A stretch of 64,000 nucleotides of DNA from Kingdonia uniflora (GCA_014058105.1 JACGCM010002460.1:310001-374000), one strand, 5' to 3'. Shown: positions 47,405 through 58,066, counted from the stretch's first letter. Translations and numbers: made by a program. Notes: generated by a model from the letters alone, not told the origin.

Positions 47405-50400
47405 ATGACGGATGCACTTATTTCCGTTGTGGTGGAACAATTGGCCCCCTTCCTCCTTGACAAGCTCATGAAGGAGGTCCAACTGGTATTGGGTGCTCCT
47501 GAAGATGTTAAAGAGCTCCATGATACATTTGACAAGATCCGTGATGTTCTCGACGATGCGGAAAAGAGACATGTCAAGAATGTTCTTCTTAATTTGGAGA
47601 AAAATGAAATTAAGAAGGTTCCTGAAAGTGCATGGTTAGAGAAGCTGAAAGACGTATCTTATGAAATGGAGGACGTGTTGGACGAATGGCATACAAAGAT
47701 CCTGAAATCAGAAATTGCTGCGGATGAAAGTAGTGCTCCAGATGGCGTTGATGGTACTCGCACTGGCAAGAAAAAGGTATGGTCGTGTTTTTTATCTCCT
47801 TGCTCTTGTTTCAACCAGGCCACCTTGCACCATGATATCGGTCGTAGGATACTAAAATTAAAGGGAAGACTTGATCTTCTCATAACTGAAAAAGAAAAAT
47901 ATAAATTCGAAGTAACTAAAAAAGACGATGAGCAGCAAGTACGTCTAGAAGAAGAGCGCAGGCACACAATCTCAAGGATCAAAGCATCAGAGGTATATGG
48001 TCGGGATCTGGAGAAAGAAAAATTAATAAGCATGTTATTGAGTGAGAGTAGTAGTCATGTTGAGTCAAGTGCCCCTGTTGTCTCTATAGTAGGCATGGGG
48101 GGAATGGGAAAGACTACTCTCGCACAATACATTTTCAATGAGGACAAGGTGGTGAAGCACTTTGAGAAGAAAATTTGGGTTTGTGTCTCAGAGCCTTTTG
48201 ATCTTATAAGGATAGCGAAGGCGATCATAGAAGAGCTCGGTGGCGGTGTCCCAAATCATACAACATGGCAGGCTTGGCATAATCATTTATGCCAATCTCT
48301 TGAGGGAAAGCTATTTTTGCTTGTATTGGATGATGTGTGGACTAAGGATCGAGCAAGCTGGGACCAACTAAAGCTTGCCCTTGACCTTGGCAAGAAAGGT
48401 AGCAGAATCGTGGTTACAACACGCAATGATGCTGTTGCTCTGACCGTAGGCACAACTGACAAACATAACCTACAACAATTATCTAATGATGACTGTTGGT
48501 TATTGTTTGAACATCTTGCCTTTGAGGGGAGGAGAAGAGAATCCGATCACCAAAGGTTGAAAGATATCGGAAGAAAACTTTCAGATAGGTGTAAAGGAGT
48601 GCCTCTCTATGCAAAGAGTTTAGGAAGTCTCATGCCCCGAAAAAGAAGTGTGGAAGATTGGGAGGATGTCTTGGCGAGTGACATATGGAAACTCCCTACT
48701 GCCGGCGAATTGGTATTGTCACCTTTGCTATTGAGTTACAATGCTTTGCCGTCACACCTAAAACGTTGTTTTACCTATTGTGCGGTCTTTCCAAAAGATC
48801 ATAGAATAGAGAAAGATTGCCTGATCAAGATGTGGATGGCGGAAGGTTGTATCCAGTCAAGTCAGACGAGGGAGCTGGAAAGCATAGGTGCAGAGTTCTT
48901 CGATGAATTGGTGATGCGCTCATTTTTCCAAAATCTAGAAATGGACAAGGATGGCAATGTATGGTACTGCAAGATGCACAACCTTATTCACGATTTTGCA
49001 ACTTTTGTCTCTAACAATGAATGCTTGGTTACCGAAAGCAGCAAGATAAAGTTGAACAACATGAAAGCCCGGCATTTGTCTGTAATGCTTTCTGCTGAGG
49101 ATAATGGTCTAATTCCTGTTTCCATTTGGAATTTAAAGAGTTTACGAACATTACTTGTTTCTGGAAAGTCTTATAACTTGGAGTCCTCCATGGATTGTCA
49201 AGATTTGAGTTTGTTGACAAGTCTTAGGACACTTGATTTGAGTAACACTAAGATTAAGAAATTGCCAAAAGAAATTGAGAAGTTAATACATCTAAGGTAT
49301 CTGGACTTGTCAGATTCGGATGTAGAGGAATTACCTAAAACAGTCGGTAATCTATCCAATCTGCAAACACTGAAACTTAATTATTGTTTCGATCTTTGTA
49401 GACTTCCTAATGATATGGGGAAAATGGTTAGCTTGAGGCACCTTGAATTTATGGGATCTAGTCTTGAATGCTTACCTCGAGGAATTGGGAAATTAAGAGA
49501 TCTTGAAACATTGACCAGGTTCGTTGTGAGTGAAGAAGGAGCTGATATCGGAGAACTAAAACATCTCAACAACCTCCGTTTTTTAATAATATCGAATATT
49601 AAAGGTGTTGTGAAGGAGGTAATATTGAAAGATAAAGAATACCTCCATCATCTCACTTTGAGATTCAATATTGAGGATGATGATGAGGCAGTGAAGAATG
49701 ATGATGATGATGAAGCAGTTCAGAGTGTCCTTGAATTTCTTGAACCACATCCCAACTTGGACAAGTTAAAAATATATGATTACAATGGTTCCAAGTTCCC
49801 AAGTTGGATGGAGTTTCCGAAGAATTGGGAAGGAAGATCAATTATGCTCCGTCAACTTATAATCTGGAGATGCAAAAACTTAAAGGTATTACCAGCTCTT
49901 GGAAAACTTGAATTTCTTGAAGACCTATATCTCTATCAATTAGATTCGGTTTCACAAATGGGGCTTGAAGTTTTAGAAGTCTTGAAGAATGGTGATATAT
50001 CAGCAGCACCAGTAGTAGCGTTCCCCAACTTAAAGAAGCTCACCATTTGGAATATGAAACATTGGGAGGAGTGGGTGATAAAGACGACTGTAAATATCAC
50101 TCTCATGCCTCTTCTTCAAACACTGTCAATCTGGAATTGCCCTATGCTCAAGTCATTGCCATGCCAAATCTTATCTTCTTCACTAAGGGAAATGACAATA
50201 GACAGCTGTCCGTATTTGGAGGTCTCCTACCTTCCCTCGTTTCTGGAGAAGTTGGAGTTAGAGAATGATGCAGGTTCTCTTTTGATATCATTACCCATAC
50301 AAAATGGTCTCCACACCAACCTCAACTCTCTAGCCATTCGGTATTCGCCGCATTCAACACTTCCACAAGGCTTATCACAACTCAAGGCACTCCAAACTTT

Positions 50401-50572
50401 AAAAATAAGAGACTGTGATTCCTTAACACGTATACCCGATGAATTGCAGCATCTTACCTCACTTCAGAAATTGGAGATTTATAAATGTCCTATCTTGAGA
50501 CCACGTTGCAAGAAGGAAGTAGGAGAGGACTGGAGCATCATATCCCACATCCCAAACATTCAAATTGATTGA
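47405..50572 (+). CDS. CNL2: CC-NB-ARC-LRR disease resistance protein, intact, 1055 aa
   Basis: Single-exon intracellular immune receptor. Rx-type coiled coil at residues 1-~150 with MEDVLDEW (88-95). NB-ARC: P-loop GMGGMGKTT (230-238), RNBS-A IWVCVSEPFD, kinase-2 LLVLDDVW (305-312), GSRIVVTTR (332-340), CKGVPL (396-401) and CFTYCAVFPKD. The MHD motif reads MHN (524-526; the Asn codon is AAC at 48980-48982), whereas CNL1 has GAC. LRRs run from about residue 560 to the end, with an acidic DDDDE insert. Start: MTDALISVVVEQLAPF matches the family N-terminus; an in-frame ATG 48 bp upstream adds a non-conserved leader. The 5' flank back to about 47140 and the 3' flank match CNL1. This is the only CNL in the window with an undamaged frame. 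Confidence 0.95.
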   Translation: MTDALISVVVEQLAPFLLDKLMKEVQLVLGAPEDVKELHDTFDKIRDVLDDAEKRHVKNVLLNLEKNEIKKVPESAWLEKLKDVSYEMEDVLDEWHTKILKSEIAADESSAPDGVDGTRTGKKKVWSCFLSPCSCFNQATLHHDIGRRILKLKGRLDLLITEKEKYKFEVTKKDDEQQVRLEEERRHTISRIKASEVYGRDLEKEKLISMLLSESSSHVESSAPVVSIVGMGGMGKTTLAQYIFNEDKVVKHFEKKIWVCVSEPFDLIRIAKAIIEELGGGVPNHTTWQAWHNHLCQSLEGKLFLLVLDDVWTKDRASWDQLKLALDLGKKGSRIVVTTRNDAVALTVGTTDKHNLQQLSNDDCWLLFEHLAFEGRRRESDHQRLKDIGRKLSDRCKGVPLYAKSLGSLMPRKRSVEDWEDVLASDIWKLPTAGELVLSPLLLSYNALPSHLKRCFTYCAVFPKDHRIEKDCLIKMWMAEGCIQSSQTRELESIGAEFFDELVMRSFFQNLEMDKDGNVWYCKMHNLIHDFATFVSNNECLVTESSKIKLNNMKARHLSVMLSAEDNGLIPVSIWNLKSLRTLLVSGKSYNLESSMDCQDLSLLTSLRTLDLSNTKIKKLPKEIEKLIHLRYLDLSDSDVEELPKTVGNLSNLQTLKLNYCFDLCRLPNDMGKMVSLRHLEFMGSSLECLPRGIGKLRDLETLTRFVVSEEGADIGELKHLNNLRFLIISNIKGVVKEVILKDKEYLHHLTLRFNIEDDDEAVKNDDDDEAVQSVLEFLEPHPNLDKLKIYDYNGSKFPSWMEFPKNWEGRSIMLRQLIIWRCKNLKVLPALGKLEFLEDLYLYQLDSVSQMGLEVLEVLKNGDISAAPVVAFPNLKKLTIWNMKHWEEWVIKTTVNITLMPLLQTLSIWNCPMLKSLPCQILSSSLREMTIDSCPYLEVSYLPSFLEKLELENDAGSLLISLPIQNGLHTNLNSLAIRYSPHSTLPQGLSQLKALQTLKIRDCDSLTRIPDELQHLTSLQKLEIYKCPILRPRCKKEVGEDWSIISHIPNIQID

Positions 50573-51255
50573 GAGAAGATCCAGTGAGAAACGTTTGCAC
50601 ACGCCAAAGATTCACTGCTGGTTTTGTAAGGTAAGAAATTCAGCTTTGTTTCAGTTTAAACTTGATATTGTTTTTATGAAAATCATTATACTAAGCTTTG
50701 TTATTATGTTTGGCAGTAATGACATCATTAAGAAATTCAGTTTAATGGGTATTTGGAAATTTCAAAGTGTGGCTCGCTCCAGATATGAAGATAAGGGCAG
50801 TTGGGTACTTTCTATTAGATGTTGTGACGTCTCTCCCCGTTGTGTATATTAAAAATGTTTATGTTTATATTTGGGTACTTTCTATTAGATGTTTCATTCC
50901 AGCTATTGTATTCTCTTATAATGTCTATGTTTATATTGTAATAAAGCCTGCAACTTAATTTACTGGACTGCAACTCCATTTCGCTGTATCACGATTCAGA
51001 ACTTGAGAGCAAGTATTGTAATAAAGCCTGCAACTTAACATATCAACGCCTGCACCAAAAATACAATTGTTATTGAAAGAAGGATATCTATAATCTTGTT
51101 AGGTGTAGGGATAAAAATGAAGTTACTTTCTGCAAACTCCCCCTCGGAGATTCCTTTTTTGGAACACTTGCAACAATGAAATAATTTAGGAACACTTACT
51201 AAGAATGCTATTTACATGTCTGCAAACTCCCCCTCGGAGATTCCTTTTTTGGGCT
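50573..51255. other. CNL2 3' flank with short direct repeats
   Basis: 3' UTR-like sequence shared with CNL1. TGTAATAAAGCCTGCAACTTAA occurs twice (near 50937 and 51016) and may supply poly(A) signals. A 32-bp text beginning TGCAAACTCCCCCTCGGAG occurs at about 51132 and 51221. No gene is seen. Confidence 0.6.
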
Positions 51256-51332
51256 TATTAGTTAACATCATACTTTTACGAGTTATAATATAAATCTACG
51301 ACAAGAAAGAATACAGATGGATGAGCACTTAC

Positions 51333-51450
51333 AACAATTGCAGATGCAGCAAAACCTGTCCTCTCCCTTGGATTTTTGCGATAGAAGTTCCCGAAGTAAA
51401 GAACTGTTGCGTAGTACCACATCAACGGAAACACAAATCCCAATAGAAAT
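51333..51450 (-). pseudogene. 60S ribosomal protein L18a-like exon fragment
   Basis: The minus-strand exon, bounded by a CTTTGCAG acceptor and a GTAAGT donor, reads RFLLGFVFPLMWYYATVLYF followed by GNFYRKNPRERTGFAASAI. This is the membrane segment of the plant L18a-like family (small proteins with predicted transmembrane helices, function not well defined). No sister exon is recognised within a few kb, so I call it an isolated fragment, though a sister exon might have been missed. Confidence 0.6.
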
Positions 51451-52395
51451 CTGCAAAGAGTAGGTGAAATGATGAGATGCATACATGTACATAAATATTA
51501 GGGCATAAACATATGAGGAAAGAGGTTTTTATTATGTCCCAGCAACTCAAATGGCATTTTGCAGCACTTTGATCTTTGAGCTCCTGACCTTAGGTAAGAA
51601 TGGCAAGTAAAAAATATCAATGATACTCGTCAGAATTGATTCAGTCTGCTAGTTCTTCTAGCAACTAAGTCTATTAGCAATGATGGCAGTAAACCTTGAT
51701 GGCAGTAAACCGTCAATAGAGGGCATTCCACTTAACTAGCAATTGCACAGGGACATTACCAGTTTTGAAGGCTTATTAAGGATGACTTTTTGATGTGGAT
51801 CAAGTAGTTATATATCCTGATAGGTATGACTTGGTCCTAATTAAACTTATCCTCCAAGTTTACTTATTCTTGGATTCGCTTGCAGATTTCATAAGTCTAT
51901 TAGCAATGACTTTCCAATGTCTACTGAACAATTTTATATATTCCTGTCCTGACAGTTATAGCATGACTTAGTCCTAAAAAAGGAGTAAAGTTTATTTGCC
52001 ATTCCAGTTTTCCTGAATTTATCGCTATTTCCGGGTTTCATAGTCCACACTGACAATGATGTCTCTTCCTTATCACCTGTAAAGAGAATGAGATTTGTAC
52101 AAACAGTAGAGTACTAAGACGTTCTCCTATTTAAAGCTAACTACAACTTCTATATGTGAACCATATGAAAGAAAGTAAAATTGAGGGTTTTTTTTTTATA
52201 AATAGCCAAAGAGTCGGGCAGTGATATATTAATGAACAATGGCAAGAATTACAGCTTAAATTGGACTAGGAGAAGGATATGCCTTGCTCCACAAATAGTG
52301 AAAAAATTAATGTTGCTTAAGATATTCCATCCATAGACCATAGTTCATGCATACAATAGAGAGAGTCAAAAGGTTGTCCTGGGGAGCCATACCAA
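51451..52395. other. intergenic, no gene recognised
   Basis: AT-rich sequence without recognised coding content, between two minus-strand gene fragments. Confidence 0.45.
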
Positions 52396-53199
52396 CTATC
52401 GCCCTTCCATTGCTGAAATGGTTAGCTCATTTCTTGTGCAATTTTCTGCCTTGTCATTGGATAAATCTGCTTGTCCTTTGCCTCTCAACAAATTAAATGC
52501 AGGTTGTTTAGGTGCCCGTAATTGCATAGTTTCATGAGAACGCATAGAAACAACCTCTGACATGGTTGGCCTATCCATTGCACTTTCTTGCATGCAAAAA
52601 TGACCTACATGTATACATCTGAGCACGTCTTCTTCAGGACACGAAATACCTAGTATTGGATCCATTAGTTCTACTACATCACCTCCTTGCCACGTCTCCC
52701 ATGCCTGAAAAGTTCCAGTTTTTCTTACGGCCAGTGAATTTGAAAATTAAAAAAAGATGAAATGCTTTAAATAAGAGATTGGGTTTTGTATTTGAAAAAT
52801 TACATGTCCAATGCTTTAAATAACACTCCATAACTATACACATCCGACTTCACAGAAGAGATTCCCTCCATGGCGTATTCAGGTGACATATATATAACCA
52901 CTGTATTCAGTCATTAGGAGGAAAAAAACATAATTTAGTATTAAAAACTAATAAAGTTTTAGACATGATACATATGAACCAGATCTACCACCTTATTATC
53001 CCTGCATTGAGTTGCAAACAACAAGTTCATTCAAAGAACCAGTATTTAAGGTCATCTCTAGCTTCATTTCGGGCAGAAGCACGTTAGTGGGATGGTCGAA
53101 GCTCTGCCATAGTACACACTGTTTCCCAGTTTCATTAGAACTCACATCTTTGAACCATAAACCCAAGTAATGACTCTTGATAGTACCAGACATTGGCAA
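52396..53199 (-). pseudogene. S-domain (G-type lectin) receptor-like kinase, collapsed remnant
   Basis: Three pieces in gene order on the minus strand. A B-lectin fragment (52996-53199: LGLWFKDVS, VLWQSFDHPTNVLLPEMKL). A kinase subdomain VIII-IX exon (about 52800-52890: [22 protein letters not shown]). The last exon (52396-~52704: AWETWQGGDVVELMDP, CIHVGHFCMQESAMDRPTMSEVV). The S-locus glycoprotein, PAN, transmembrane and kinase-core parts are missing between the first two, so only a deleted shell of this cell-surface receptor gene remains. Confidence 0.75.
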
Positions 53200-54343
53200 A
53201 AACTAAGGTCTCCAAGTCCTTCAGTAATGGAATTCCTTACTCCCACACTAAAGCAGACAAAAATGGAAAGAAAGACGACGACTACCACAGAGGTCACCCC
53301 CTTAATACACATCATGAAGCACTCACTATTGTTATCAGTTTTAGCAATGGCAATCAAAGACAAAATTATGAATATGAAAATCTAGTACTTATTTTCATAA
53401 TTTTACAGATTCTTTATTAATAGGACGGCTTTCTGAAGTAAATTTGATGATACTTGATCATAAATTCAACAATGGCTCTGCTTGATGTATCTAGTAAAAT
53501 ATTTTTAAGTCAGGTCATATTATATTTTTGTAGGTTCCTTCCAAAATAGTATCGAAAGGACGACTTTCTGAAGTACATTCTATGATCTTATATCTTGTCT
53601 TTCAACTGTAGCTCGCTTTCTACACCAGAAATATTCATGATCATATAGATTCCTCTAAATTTGTCAATTGCCGACAATTAGAATCAGATGGCCATCCGGA
53701 AAGGTTTCAATCCTACCAAGTTGAGCCTCTACCTAATTATTAATATTATTTAGTTCCGGGACTCACTATCATCCATGGTCCTCGAACTACCTAATATGAC
53801 ATCATTATATTTTTCTTTCCCTCCTCACATCTTATGACTATCAACTAGGAGTCATTTAGAAACTTAGATTATATGCGCCATTCAGATTTGCTTGAGGATA
53901 CGGTTTTATATATTACTTTTTTTCTCTATATTTGCCTTGTGTGTTATCTGCATATTCCAAAAGAAAATCAAGGGTGAATGTTCAATTCTATTTCTGACTC
54001 CAGAGAGCTACAATATGACTCGCAACCATCAGGTTTACCCCATTAAATAATTGCGTGCAAAAATTGAAAACCCTTAGTTAAAGAACTAACATATGTTAAA
54101 GATATTGGGAGTGAGATGATTATAGTGACCAGAAGTATCCCGAAAATCATGAATAAATCTTCAATGCCAAATCCAAATTAAATTGACGTTTTTCAAATAT
54201 ATAGGTATAAAGATGATGGGATACATTAATTTACCCGTTGAATTCAAGATCAAAAAAGGATTATCAATGATAAAAACAGAAACAAAAATTACTTTGTTCT
54301 AGTTTCATATTGTCACTCTTAGACCAAATATAAACATACCGAA
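53200..54343. other. intergenic, no gene recognised
   Basis: No recognisable protein on either strand. Short duplicated phrases (AGGACGACTTTCTGAAGTA-like text near 53425 and 53558) hint at minor local duplication. Confidence 0.45.
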
Positions 54344-55650
54344 TCATCGACCCATTTGGTTACTATTGATCAGACGAATAGCTTCTAAGATCATATCATT
54401 GTTCAATGGTTTTGTTATGAAGAAATCCATCCCGGCCTCCAGGGTCAACTTGGTTGCTTCATCAGACTTCTCATCAGCTGTAAGTGCTATAATCGGAATG
54501 TGAACACCATAGCGCTTCTCCTCCTCTTGTATTTTTCTAGTCGCTTCAAATCCGTCCATTATCGGCATCTAGCGATCAATAAATAGTAAGTCAAAAAAAT
54601 ATATTCTTTAAGAGAATACATTGTACCATCAATAGCACAGCTATCAGCATTGCAAATAGACGATGAGCATAAGAAAAAACTATATCATCAGATGTATATA
54701 TTGTAATCTAGGCTGACAGAACGTTAGATATATCGACTATAATTCTATAAAAAGGAAAATTGGGAAGTGAATTCTTACCTGGCAATCCATGAAGATCATA
54801 TCGTAGGGCAGAGTTTTACAAGTTCCTTGTTCACTTTGGGAACACTCTCCTAAAGCCTTGGAAACTTGTTTGACAGCTGCTTCTCCGTTCTCGCAAGAAT
54901 CCACTATTGCACCTCTATCCTTAAGAAGTTTAGTGGCTAAGATACGTAAGATTTGAGTATCTTCAACAACCAAAACTTTCCTTCCATTCAAGGGCTTATT
55001 ACGAGACATTTCAGAGTCTCCTGGTTTGGACTTTTTACTTGGCTTGTCGTAAATTCCTGAACTGCTGCTTTGTCCTACATTTTTCTCATTAGTTTTCGGC
55101 ACAGAGCAACGGATTGTAGTTTCCCCACCAAATTCAGGTAAGACCCTTAATACTTGATATAATCAAGACCCGTGAAATGGTTTGATCAGAAGGTGATCAC
55201 AATGAACTAACATTTTCTTCTCACGTCTTCTTAACTCAGATTCTAGATTAGGAGTATATAACAAGATAATCCTACATTGGGACTCGTCAAGCTCTCTTCG
55301 AAAGTTAGCAAGAGATAAGCATACCTCTAAAAGTTGATCGTCACTAAACTCATCAACATCAATGACAATAAGTGTGAATCGTGATGCACGTTTTTGACTC
55401 GTTCTTTTTTGAAGAGGCAATATGTGATCAAAGTCTTTAGAACTCATTGAGTCGCCTTTCAAACTAAACTCAGATTTCCCCGAAGAGCTATGATAGGTGA
55501 GGTCTAATCCATGTTTTATATTCTCGAGAGAAAGGGATAATTGTTCCAAAGAGCTTATACTTGGAACCTTTATACCTTTACTTTTCATGAACTTCTGTAT
55601 GATTCTTCTTCTTTCATCTCCTTGAATAAAGAGTACTGCATGCGAACCTT
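54344..55650 (-). pseudogene. CKI1-like hybrid histidine kinase, C-terminal fragment with nonsense codon
   Basis: The C-terminal part of a plant hybrid histidine kinase of CKI1 type (two-component phosphorelay). It is in two exons, 54779-55650 and 54344-54568. It covers the inter-domain region (GSHAVLFIQGDERRRIIQKF) and the receiver: acidic pocket KVLVVEDTQ, phospho-acceptor Asp in MIFMDCQ, MPIMDGFEATRKI, and the conserved Lys in FITKPL. The sensor and kinase halves are missing; homology stops at about 55650, where CNL-flank sequence begins. An in-frame TGA at about 55172-55174 falls in PFHGS*LYQVLRVLPEFGG, probably an Arg codon CGA in origin. Truncation plus nonsense make it a pseudogene. 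Confidence 0.8.
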
Positions 55651-55716
55651 TGAATTGATCATGAATGTGTAATTTGGCGTTTAAGATTTTTTTGTGTCTC
55701 AAATGTTGTCATTTGC
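55650..55716 (+). repeat. captured copy of the CNL2 upstream flank
   Basis: TTGAATTGATCATGAATGTG and the following text to TTTGCAG matches 46866-46934 (and 45840-45912). Here it is joined directly to an LRR fragment, so a splice-acceptor-like TTTGCAG sits right before LRR coding sequence. It also marks the break in the histidine kinase pseudogene. Confidence 0.7.
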
Positions 55717-55990
55717 AGGAAGACCTACAGCTAGAGGAACTAGATTCGGTTTCACAAATGGGCCTTGAAGTTTTAGGAGTCTTGAATGGTGACAGTTCAG
55801 CACCAGTAATAGCGTTCCCCAACTTAAAGAAGCTCTATATTTGGCAAATGAATCATTGGGAGGAGTGGGTGATAAAGACGACTGTAAATATCACTCTCAT
55901 GCCTCTTCTTCAAGAACTGTCAATCTGGAATTGCCCTATGCTCAAGTCATTGCCATGCCAAATCTTATCTTCTTCTTCACTAAGGGAAAT
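55717..55990 (+). pseudogene. LRR fragment of a CNL gene, first arm (+)
   Basis: Reads ELDSVSQMGLEVLGVL, APVIAFPNLKKLYIWQMNHW, EEWVIKTTVNITLMPLLQEL, SIWNCPMLKSLPCQILSSSS, the C-terminal LRR region of the local CNL family. At 55991 it changes abruptly to the reverse complement of the gene's 3' end, the start of the minus-strand arm. Confidence 0.85.
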
Positions 55991-57130
55991 GTTTGGGATG
56001 TGGGATATGATGCTCCAGTCCTCTCCTACTTCCTTCTCGCAACGTGGTACCCAGATAGGACATCCATAGATGATCAATTTCTGAAGTGAGGTAAGATGCT
56101 GCAATTCGTTTGACATACACGTTAAGGATTCACAGTAGTATACATGTAAAGTTTGGAGTGCATTGAGTTGTGATAAGTCCTGTGGAAGTGTTGAATGCGG
56201 CGAATAAAAGATGAGTAGAGACTTGAGGTTGGAGTGGAGACCATTTTGTATGGGTAATGATATCGAAAGAGAACCTGCATCGTGCGATAACTCTAACTTC
56301 TCCAGAAACGGGGGAAGGTAGGAGACCTCCAAATGCGGACAGCTCTCTATTGCCATTTCCCTTAGTGAAGAAGAAGATAAGATTTGGCATGGCAATGACT
56401 TGAGCATAGGGCAATTCCAGATTGACAGTTCTTGAAGAAGAGGCATGAGAGTGATATTTATAGTCGTCTTTATCACCCACTCCTCCCAATGTATCATATC
56501 ACCAATGGTGAGCTCTTTTAAGTTGGGGAACTCTATTACTGGTGCTGCTGAACTATCACCATTCTTCAAGACTCCTAAAACTTCAAGGCCCATTATTGCT
56601 GAAACTGAATCTAATCCAGATAGATTTAGGTCTTCAAGAAATTCAAGTCTTCCAAGAGCTGGTAATACCTTCAAGTTTTTGCATGACACGATTCTTAGTT
56701 GACGGAGCCTAATTGATCTTCCTTCCCAATTCGGAAACTCCATCCAACTTGGGAACTTGGAACCACTGTAATTCCATATTCCCAACGTCTCCAAGTTGGG
56801 ATGTGGTTCAAGTAATTCAAGGACACTCTGAACTGCCTCGAGTAAATCGAATCTCGAAGATTTCAAACTCAATGCCTCACCATCATCATTTTTCACTGCC
56901 TCATTGTCATCCTCAATATTGAATCTCAATGAGAGATGAGTTAGGTATTCTTTATCTTTCAATATTGCCTCCTTCACAACACCTTTTATATTCCATATTT
57001 CCAGCGAACCACGGAGGTAGTTGAGATCTTTTAGTTCTCTATATCAGCTCCATCTTCACTCACAATGAACTCACTCAACGTTTCAAGATCTCTTAATTTC
57101 CCAATTCCTCGAGGGAAGCATTCAAGACTC
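55991..57130 (-). pseudogene. LRR 3' portion of a CNL gene, second arm (-)
   Basis: On the minus strand this runs from SLECFPRGIGKLRDLETL (near 57130) through an acidic linker and LEPHPNLETLGIWNYSGSKF to the final CEKEVGEDWSIISHIPN. That is about 1.1 kb of CNL 3' coding sequence with no coiled coil or NB-ARC. The upstream part (near 57010-57060) has frame changes. The frame from about 56977 is open for some 330 codons. It is the complementary arm of the plus-strand copy at 57191-58036. Confidence 0.9.
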
Positions 57131-58036
57131 CGACATCTCTTAATTTCCCAATTCCTCGATTTACTCGAGGCATTGAATAATGATGATGAAGCAGTTCAGA
57201 GTGTCATTGAATTACTTGAACCACATCCCAACTTGGAGACGTTGGGAATATGGAATTACAGTGGTTCCAAGTTCCCAAGTTGGATGGAGTTTCCGAATTG
57301 GGAAGGAAGATCAATTAGGCTCCGTCAACTAAGAATCGTGTCATGCAAAAACTTGAAGGTATTACCAGCTCTTAGAAGACTTGAATTTCTTGAAGACCTA
57401 AATATATCTGGATTAGATTCAGTTTCAGCAATAATGGGCCTTGAAGTTTTAGGAGTCTTGAAGAATGGTGATAGTTCAGCAGCACCAGTAATAGTGTTCC
57501 CCAACTTAAAAGAGCTTACCATTGGTGATATGATACATTGGGAGGAGTGGGTGATAAAGACGACTGTAAATATCACTCTCATGCCTCTTCTTCAAGAACT
57601 GTCAATCTGGAATTGCCCTATGCTCAAGTCATTGCCATGCCAAATCTTATCTTCTTCTTCACTAAGGGAAATGGCAATAGAGAGCTGTCCGCATTTGGAG
57701 GTCTCCTACCTTCCCCCGTTTCTGGAGAAGTTAGAGTTATCGCACAATGCAGGTTCTCTTTCGATATCATTACCCATACAAAATGGTCTCCACTCCAACC
57801 TCAAGTCTCTACTCATCTTTTATTCGCCGCATTCAACACTTCCACAGGACTTATCACAACTCAATGCACTCCAAACTTTACATGTATACTACTGTGAATC
57901 CTTAACGTGTATGTCAAACGAATTGCAGCATCTTACCTCACTTCAGAAATTGATCATCTATGGATGTCCTATCTGGGTACCACGTTGCGAGAAGGAAGCA
58001 GGAGAGGACTGGAGCATCATATGTCACATCCCAAAC
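55991..58036. repeat. 846-bp near-perfect inverted repeat of CNL LRR sequence (hairpin)
   Basis: Left arm 55991-56836, right arm 57191-58036, both exactly 846 bp, with a 354-bp spacer (56837-57190). Aligning the right arm with the complement of the left by eye gives about 10 mismatches and no gap. A transcript from either strand would fold into a long double-stranded RNA. The fragment at 55717-55990 is also complementary to part of the left arm (about 56365-56645), so a second, shorter pairing is possible. Confidence 0.9.
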
Positions 58037-58066
58037 ATTCACATTAATAACAAGAAGATCCAGTGA
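57174..58066 (+). pseudogene. LRR 3' portion of a CNL gene, third arm (+)
   Basis: Plus-strand open frame from the acidic NNDDEAVQSVIELLEPHPN to CEKEAGEDWSIICHIPNIHI and a stop at 58064-58066. It is a nearly identical, inverted copy of the previous feature. It has no own start region, coiled coil or NB-ARC. A direct repeat of TCTCTTAATTTCCCAATTCC (near 57088 and 57138) marks the joint between the arms. Confidence 0.9.
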
